Part shown: piece by piece, positions 59,362-64,000 of the stretch
How positions within the stretch are numbered: the first letter of the stretch is position 1
Layout: every line of letters starts with the position of its first letter
Assembly (NCBI RefSeq): GCF_901875635.1
Contig: NZ_CABFMN010000075.1
Coordinates: forward strand, 1-64,000
Direction of reading: 5' to 3'
Length of the DNA stretch: 64,000 bases
DNA from: Xylophilus ampelinus
GTDB lineage: Bacteria > Pseudomonadota > Gammaproteobacteria > Burkholderiales > Burkholderiaceae_C
The notes under the pieces: model-generated
What the model was told of the DNA's origin: nothing
The model's database searches: none
The model's input: the letters and a program-made list of their open reading frames with translations, nothing else
Position numbers and translations under genes: made by a program

Positions 59362-60834
59362 ATGCGACCCGACGTCGACCTCGTCATCCGCGGCGCGAGC
59401 GTGGTCTCGCCCGACGCCATCGTGCCCGCCAGCGTGGCCATCGCCGGCGAGCAGATCGTGGCCGTGGGCCACGACGACACCATGCCGCCCGCACGCGAGG
59501 AGCTGCGCGCCGACGGCCTGTACCTGCTGCCCGGCGCCATCGACAGCCATGTGCACTTCCGCGATCCGGGCTATCCGCACAAGGAGACCTGGCGCACCGG
59601 CTCGGCCGCCGCGGCGCTGGGCGGCGTGACCACCGTCTTCGATATGCCCAACACCTCGCCGGCCACCGGCACGGTGGAGGCGCTGCGCCTCAAGCAGAAG
59701 GCGGCCGAGGCCTCGTACTGCGACTTCGGCATCCACGGCCTGCTGGGCGACGACACCATCGAGCGGCTGGAGGAGCTGCTGGAGGCCGGCGTCACCAGCT
59801 TCAAGGCCTTCGTGGGCAACACCTTCGGCAACCTGCCCGCGCCCACCGACGGTGCGCTGCTGGAAGGCTTCGAGACGCTGGCGCCGCTGGGCATCCGCAC
59901 CGTGGTGCATGCCGAGAACTCGTCCATCCTGTTCCGGCGCCAGAAGAAGATGCAGGAGGCCGGCCGCATCGACGCGCTGGCCCACCTGGCGGCGCGGCCG
60001 GCCGTGGCCGAGATCGAGGCCATCGGCCGCGTGCTGACGCTGGCCGAATGGACCGGCGCGCGGGTGCACATCGCCCACCACAGCGCGGCGGATTCGCTCT
60101 TCCTGCTGCGCGAAGCCAAACGCCGCGGCGTGGACGTGACGGCCGAGACCTGCCCGCAGTACCTGCTGCTCAACACCGAGCACATGCGCAAGCTGGGCGG
60201 CGTGATGCGGCTGAACCCGCCCATCCGCGAGCCGCGCCACAACCAGCCACTGTGGGACGCGCTGATGGACGGCACGCTGGACATGATCGCCACCGACCAC
60301 GCGCCGCATGCCCCCGAAGAAAAGACGCGCGAGAGCATCTGGGACTGCGATTGCGGCTTCCCCGGCGTGGAGACACAGATGCCGCTGATGCTCACCGAGG
60401 TCAACCGCGGCCGGGCCTCGCTGATGGACTACGTGCGCTGGAGCGCCGTCGCGCCCGCCAGGGCCTGGGGCCTGTACGGCACCAAGGGCGTGATCGCGCC
60501 CGGCGCCCATGCCGACATCGCCATCGTCGACATGGCGCGCCAGGGCGTGCTGTCGCAGAACAGGCTGCAGAGCATCAGCCGCATCTCGCCCTGGAACGGC
60601 CGGCCGGTGCAGGGCTATCCGCTGCACACGCTGCTGCGCGGGCGCTTCGTCATGCGCGAAGGCCGGCTGGTGGAAGACGCCGTGGGCTGGGGCCGCTCGG
60701 TCAAGGCGGTGCAGAAGATGCCCGCGCCGCGGCCGCGCAACACCGAGCACTACAGCCGCGCCATCCTGCAGACGCCGCCCGGCGTGCCGTGCACCGCGGT
60801 GCCGGTGGGCGAGGTGGACTGGAGCGCTCCATGA
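59362..60834 (+). CDS. Dihydroorotase/allantoinase-like cyclic amidohydrolase
   Basis: A 490-residue metal-dependent amidohydrolase. The metal motif is DSHVHFRDPGYPHKE near residue 60 (HxH); the carbamylated Lys is in SFKAFVGN near 148; His residues are in VVHAENS near 185 and HIAHHS near 240; the catalytic Asp is in IATDHAPH near 312. This is the dihydroorotase/allantoinase/hydantoinase group that opens cyclic ureides; the C-terminus is longer than in PyrC. Its stop overlaps the start of the atzD-like gene (ATGA), so two ring-opening enzymes are made together. Which ring it opens is not indicated; allantoin, hydantoins and dihydropyrimidines are candidates. Confidence 0.88.
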   Translation: MRPDVDLVIRGASVVSPDAIVPASVAIAGEQIVAVGHDDTMPPAREELRADGLYLLPGAIDSHVHFRDPGYPHKETWRTGSAAAALGGVTTVFDMPNTSPATGTVEALRLKQKAAEASYCDFGIHGLLGDDTIERLEELLEAGVTSFKAFVGNTFGNLPAPTDGALLEGFETLAPLGIRTVVHAENSSILFRRQKKMQEAGRIDALAHLAARPAVAEIEAIGRVLTLAEWTGARVHIAHHSAADSLFLLREAKRRGVDVTAETCPQYLLLNTEHMRKLGGVMRLNPPIREPRHNQPLWDALMDGTLDMIATDHAPHAPEEKTRESIWDCDCGFPGVETQMPLMLTEVNRGRASLMDYVRWSAVAPARAWGLYGTKGVIAPGAHADIAIVDMARQGVLSQNRLQSISRISPWNGRPVQGYPLHTLLRGRFVMREGRLVEDAVGWGRSVKAVQKMPAPRPRNTEHYSRAILQTPPGVPCTAVPVGEVDWSAP

Positions 60835-61958
60835 GTGCCCGCGTCCCCCGGCATGTGGACGCCCATGTGGTGCCCTGCCGCGGCCCCGGCGACCTGAGCG
60901 GCGTGCAGGCGCTGGTCGAGGCCGGCGTGCTCGAACCGCGCGACATCGTCGCGGTGATGGGCAAGACCGAGGGCAACGGCTGCGTCAACGACCACACGCG
61001 CGACTTCGCCGCCATGGCCTGGTGCCACTACCTCGCGCCCCACCTCGGCTGCACGCCGCAGGCGGTGCATGCGCAGGTGGCGCTGGTGATGTCCGGCGGC
61101 ACCGAGGGCGTGCTGTCGCCGCACTTCACCGTCTTCACCCGCCGCGCGGCATTGCCGCATGAAGTGGTGGAGGGCGAGAAGCGGCTGGTGGTCGGCATCG
61201 CCCACACGCGCGACTTCGCGCCGGAGGAAATGGGCCGCCAGGCGCAGATCGCCGCCACGGCCGAGGCCGTGCAGGCCGCCATGCGCGACGCCGGCATCGA
61301 CAGTGCGGCCGACGTGCACTTCGTGCAGGTCAAGTGCCCGCTGCTCACCTCGGCCAAGGTGGACGACGCGCTCGGCCGCGGGCGGGACACGGTGACGCGC
61401 GACACCTACGAGTCGATGGGCTACTCGCGCGGCGCCTCGGCGTTGGGCGTGGGCGTGGCGCTGGGCGAGATTGACCCGGCCCGCGCCACCGACGCGGCCG
61501 TGCTGCACGACACGTCGCTGCATTCGGCGCGCGCCTCGGTGTCGGCCGGCATCGAGCTGGAAGGCAACGTCGTCATCGTGCTGGGCGAGGCCACGGGCAG
61601 CGCCTCGCCGCTGCGCATCGGCCATGCGTTGATGCGCGATGCCGTGGACACGGCCGGCCTGCGCACGCTGCTGCGCGAGCACTTCGGGCTGGACCCGGAG
61701 GCCGATGCGGCGCTGATCGCTCAACGGCTGGTCAACCTGCTGGCCAAGGCCGAGGCCAGCCCCGACGGCCGCGTGCGCGGCCTGCGCCACACCATGCTGA
61801 ACGACTCGGACATCCACTCCACCCGCCATGCGCGCGCCGCAGTCGGTGCGGTGCTGGCCTCGGTGGCTGGCCGCACGGCGCTGTACGTCTCGGGCGGTGC
61901 CGAGCACCAGGGCCCGCCCGGAGGCGGCCCGGTGGCCGCGCTGGTGCGCGTCGGCTGA
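60831..61958 (+). CDS. atzD: Ring-opening amidohydrolase, AtzD-like (cyanurate hydrolase or barbiturase)
   Basis: A 375-residue member of the small cyanuric acid hydrolase/barbiturase family, built of three repeats each giving a Lys-Ser pair. Visible blocks are VAVMGKTEGNGCVND (Lys near residue 43), MSGGTEGVLSPH (Ser near 87), VQVKCPLL (Lys), YSRGASALG, and YVSGGAEHQGPPGGGP near the end (Ser and metal-site residues). The wording is close to AtzD as I remember it, including TYESMGYSRGASALG and RHTMLNDSDIHSTRHARA. Cyanurate to 1-carboxybiuret is the best guess; barbiturate to ureidomalonate is the alternative, which the neighbouring SDR and dihydroorotase-like genes make worth considering. Coupled to the preceding gene (ATGA). 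Confidence 0.85.
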   Translation: MSARVPRHVDAHVVPCRGPGDLSGVQALVEAGVLEPRDIVAVMGKTEGNGCVNDHTRDFAAMAWCHYLAPHLGCTPQAVHAQVALVMSGGTEGVLSPHFTVFTRRAALPHEVVEGEKRLVVGIAHTRDFAPEEMGRQAQIAATAEAVQAAMRDAGIDSAADVHFVQVKCPLLTSAKVDDALGRGRDTVTRDTYESMGYSRGASALGVGVALGEIDPARATDAAVLHDTSLHSARASVSAGIELEGNVVIVLGEATGSASPLRIGHALMRDAVDTAGLRTLLREHFGLDPEADAALIAQRLVNLLAKAEASPDGRVRGLRHTMLNDSDIHSTRHARAAVGAVLASVAGRTALYVSGGAEHQGPPGGGPVAALVRVG

Positions 61959-61983
61959 GCCCACTCCTTTGCTGGAACCTCCC

Positions 61984-62856
61984 ATGAGCCAGAGCTTCAT
62001 CCAACTCTCCGACGTGATGCTGCGCTACGGCGGCGGCACCATCGCCCTGGACCACACCACGCTGGGCATCGACCGCGGCGACTTCGTCGCGCTGGTCGGC
62101 CCCAGCGGCTGCGGCAAGTCCACCATCCTCAAGCTGCTGGCCGGCCTGCTGCGGCCCACCTCGGGCGCGGTCATCGCCGGCGGGCGCGAGGTCGGGGCGG
62201 CCGGCGCGCGCCCCGTGGTGGCCGGACGGCCGGCGCTGCGCATCGGCCTGGCCTTCCAGAACCCGACCATGCTGCCCTGGCTCACGATCCGCGAGAACGT
62301 GATGATTCCGCTGAAGATCGTCGAGCCCTTCCGCCAGGACTACGCGCGCAAGAAGCGCGGCGAGTACGCCGAGCGCGCCGACGCGCTGCTGGCCCAAGTG
62401 GGCCTGCGCGGCTTCGGCGACAAGCGGCCCTGGCAGCTGTCGGGCGGCATGCTGCAGCGCGCCTCGCTGTGCCGCGCGCTGGTGCACCAGCCCGAGCTGC
62501 TGCTGCTGGACGAGCCCTTCGGCGCGCTCGACCAGTTCACCCGCGAGGAGCTGTGGGACATCATGCAGACGCTGTGGATGACCCAGCGGCCCACCGTGCT
62601 GCTGGTGACGCACGATCTGCGCGAGTCGGCCTACCTGGCCAACCGCATCTGCGTGATGAGCGCGCGGCCCGGCCGCATCCTGGAGACGCGCGACGTGGAC
62701 TTCGCCCGCCCGCGCACGCTGCAGTCCAGCTACGACCCGGCTTTCGGGGCGCTGGTGCAGCAGCTGCGCATGCGCATCGCGGAGGCGCGCTGCGAGAGCG
62801 ACACGGCCGCCGTTGCCGCTGTCGTGCCCGCTGCGCTGCAGGGGGTGGCGGCATGA
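61984..62856 (+). CDS. ABC transporter ATP-binding protein, NitT/TauT type
   Basis: A 290-residue ATPase. Walker A GPSGCGKST is near residue 38, the signature LSGGMLQR near 155, Walker B LLLLDEPFGALD near 177, and the switch His in LVTHDLRESA near 210. An insertion of about 15 residues rich in Ala/Arg/Gly lies between Walker A and the Q-loop (after VIAGGREVG). It begins 25 bases after the ring-opening amidohydrolase and overlaps the permease start by four bases. It powers the importer with the receptor at 57,465. Confidence 0.94.
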   Translation: MSQSFIQLSDVMLRYGGGTIALDHTTLGIDRGDFVALVGPSGCGKSTILKLLAGLLRPTSGAVIAGGREVGAAGARPVVAGRPALRIGLAFQNPTMLPWLTIRENVMIPLKIVEPFRQDYARKKRGEYAERADALLAQVGLRGFGDKRPWQLSGGMLQRASLCRALVHQPELLLLDEPFGALDQFTREELWDIMQTLWMTQRPTVLLVTHDLRESAYLANRICVMSARPGRILETRDVDFARPRTLQSSYDPAFGALVQQLRMRIAEARCESDTAAVAAVVPAALQGVAA

Positions 62857-63707
62857 ACAACGCGCATGTGAACATCGCGGACGGGGTCGAACCCGCAGTC
62901 GAAGCCGCCGCGCCCGCGATGCTGCGGCTGTCCCCTGTGGTGCGTCAGCGCCTGCTGTCCGGCCTCGCCCTGGTGGGCTTCTTCGTGATCTGGGAACTCG
63001 TGTGCCTGGCCAGCGGCATCTCGGACCTGGTGCTGCCCCGCCCCAGCCAGATCGCCCGCGTGCTGATCGAGCGCATGCCGCTGCTGTGGCCGCACACGGT
63101 GCAGACGCTCTACACCACGCTGCTCGGCTTCGCGCTGGGCGTGGCGGCGGGCATCGTCATCGGCGTGGGCATCGGCTCGTCGCGGCTGGCCTACGACGTC
63201 ACCTATCCGCTGCTGGTGGGCTTCTCCAGCATTCCGAAGGTGGCGGTGGTCCCGCTCTTCGTCGTGTGGTTCGGCGCCGGCACCGTGCCGGCGGTGCTGA
63301 CCTCGATGGTCATCAGCATCTTCCCGGTGGTGGTCAATGTGGCCACGGGCCTCGCCAGCACCGAGCCCGAGCTGGAGGACGTGCTGCGCGTGCTGGGCGC
63401 GCGCAAGCGCGACATCCTCTGGAACGTGGGCCTGCCGCGCGCCATGCCCTACCTGTTCGCCTCGCTCAAGATCGCCATCACGCTGTCCTTCGTGGGCACG
63501 GTGCTCTCGGAGACCGTGGCCTCCAACCGCGGCATTGGCACCGTGATGATGATCGCCAGCGGCAACTTCGACGTGCCGATGGTGTTCGCCGGCCTCTTCC
63601 TGCTGGCGGCCATGGGCGTGGTGCTCTATGCGCTGTCGGCGCTGGTGGAGCGGCGCGTGACCGGCTGGTCGCAGCGCAAGACCGACCTGGCGGCGACCGG
63701 CGCCTGA
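62853..63707 (+). CDS. ABC transporter permease, NitT/TauT type
   Basis: A 284-residue permease. A soluble start of about 30 residues is followed by the first membrane segment (LLSGLALVGFFVIWELV); FSSIPKVAVVPLFVVWFG is the conserved middle block, and the coupling loop is ELEDVLRVLGARKRDILWNV near residue 180. ATGA overlap with the ATPase. It is the last gene of the operon that includes the receptor, SDR, amidohydrolase and ring-opening enzyme. A REP-like inverted repeat lies about 100 bases downstream. Confidence 0.94.
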   Translation: MNNAHVNIADGVEPAVEAAAPAMLRLSPVVRQRLLSGLALVGFFVIWELVCLASGISDLVLPRPSQIARVLIERMPLLWPHTVQTLYTTLLGFALGVAAGIVIGVGIGSSRLAYDVTYPLLVGFSSIPKVAVVPLFVVWFGAGTVPAVLTSMVISIFPVVVNVATGLASTEPELEDVLRVLGARKRDILWNVGLPRAMPYLFASLKIAITLSFVGTVLSETVASNRGIGTVMMIASGNFDVPMVFAGLFLLAAMGVVLYALSALVERRVTGWSQRKTDLAATGA

Positions 63708-63809
63708 GGCACGACGCCCGGCGCAGACACCGCGCACCCTCGATGCAATGCGGGTCAGTGAACCCCAAATCGTTCGGGCCAACCCACAGCCGTCCTGTTC
63801 AACCCACAG

Positions 63810-63881
63810 CCGTTCGGGCTGAGCCTGTCGAAGCCGGGGCACGCAAGTGTCCAAGCCCTTCGACAGGCTCAGGGCGAACGG
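63810..63881. repeat. Inverted repeat (REP-like), copy 2
   Basis: The arms CCGTTCGGGCTGAGCCTGTC and GACAGGCTCAGGGCGAACGG face each other around a loop of about 30 bases. It shares both arms with the copy at 11,413-11,473. It lies between the permease stop and the start of the next gene and may act as a transcript-stabilising or terminating structure. Confidence 0.85.
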
Positions 63882-63942
63882 GTCACCCGGTGCGGACCGG
63901 CGCACGGACGCCGTTCTGCCTTCCCTTCTTCAAGGAGCTTCC

Positions 63943-64000
63943 ATGTCCCGCTTCCTCCCCCGCCGCGCCGCCGGCCTGGCGCTGTCGGCCCTCTCCCTGC
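63943..64000 (+). CDS. Start of a secreted protein (truncated by the window end)
   Basis: An ATG preceded by AAGGAG at six bases opens a frame that begins MSRFLPRRAAGLALSALSL, a signal peptide with basic residues and a hydrophobic core. A periplasmic receptor (Bug or ABC type) would fit the neighbourhood, but only 19 residues are visible and the identity cannot be given. Confidence 0.6.
   Translation, partial: MSRFLPRRAAGLALSALSL

Overview
The window is high-GC DNA with short intergenic gaps, many ATGA/GTGA stop-start overlaps, and a large number of Bug (TctC-type) receptors, NitT/TauT-type ABC transporters and LysR regulators. Together with the dispersed repeats this suggests a betaproteobacterium of the Comamonadaceae (Variovorax/Acidovorax-like). 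That assignment is inferred from gene content, not from a marker gene. No rRNA, tRNA or CRISPR array was seen.

Layout. (1) 1-4,356: the tail of a type I restriction locus, with a truncated Fic/AlbA-like protein, hsdR and a YgjP-type metalloprotease. hsdM and hsdS are not in the window. (2) 4,714-9,351: a decayed second copy of an ABC permease gene, apparently interrupted by a LysR - Bug receptor - fumarase/aspartase-superfamily lyase module, followed by a putative lipoprotein gene. (3) 9,506-15,916 (minus strand): a sulfonate/taurine-type operon with a CysB-like regulator, a TauD-family dioxygenase, two tandem paralogous binding proteins, an ATPase and a permease, ended by a clear intrinsic terminator. 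(4) 16,040-28,974: a divergent organosulfur region. The minus arm encodes an SsuD-like monooxygenase, a class II aldolase-family protein, a complete ABC importer, a membrane cytochrome c, an extra binding protein and an AttH/CrtC-like lipocalin. The plus arm encodes an acyl-CoA-dehydrogenase-like (SfnB-type) flavoprotein, a binding protein, a cysteine-dioxygenase-like cupin and a four-domain rhodanese. (5) 29,063-35,858: an MBL hydrolase, then a Bug receptor - RidA - class II aldolase operon facing a Crp/Fnr regulator - hydroxyacid dehydrogenase - PDR reductase - MOSC operon.

(6) 36,043-50,775 is the most interesting part. It contains two consecutive operons for compounds of the urea, biuret and carboxybiuret class: atzF, an ABC importer, atzG, atzE and atzH; then a BMP/nucleoside-type importer, formamidase, biuret hydrolase, a second isochorismatase-family hydrolase and a GntR/FCD regulator. 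A 12-bp GntR-like dyad occurs exactly once before each operon, in opposite orientation. (7) 50,908-54,844: a quinone oxidoreductase and three regulators. (8) 54,951-63,707: an alpha/beta hydrolase, a family-3 binding protein, a third isochorismatase-family hydrolase, and an ABC importer whose genes flank an SDR, a dihydroorotase-like amidohydrolase and an AtzD-like ring-opening amidohydrolase. The window ends in the signal peptide of another gene.

How it may work together (inference): AtzD opens cyanurate to 1-carboxybiuret, AtzE with AtzG removes one ammonia, AtzH and AtzF finish the breakdown to CO2 and ammonia, BiuH feeds biuret into the AtzF substrate pool, and formamidase releases ammonia from formamide. 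Three importers supply substrates, and the GntR protein probably controls the first two operons. Several families of dispersed repeats punctuate the window. One copy lies in frame inside the coding sequence of the BMP-importer ATPase.
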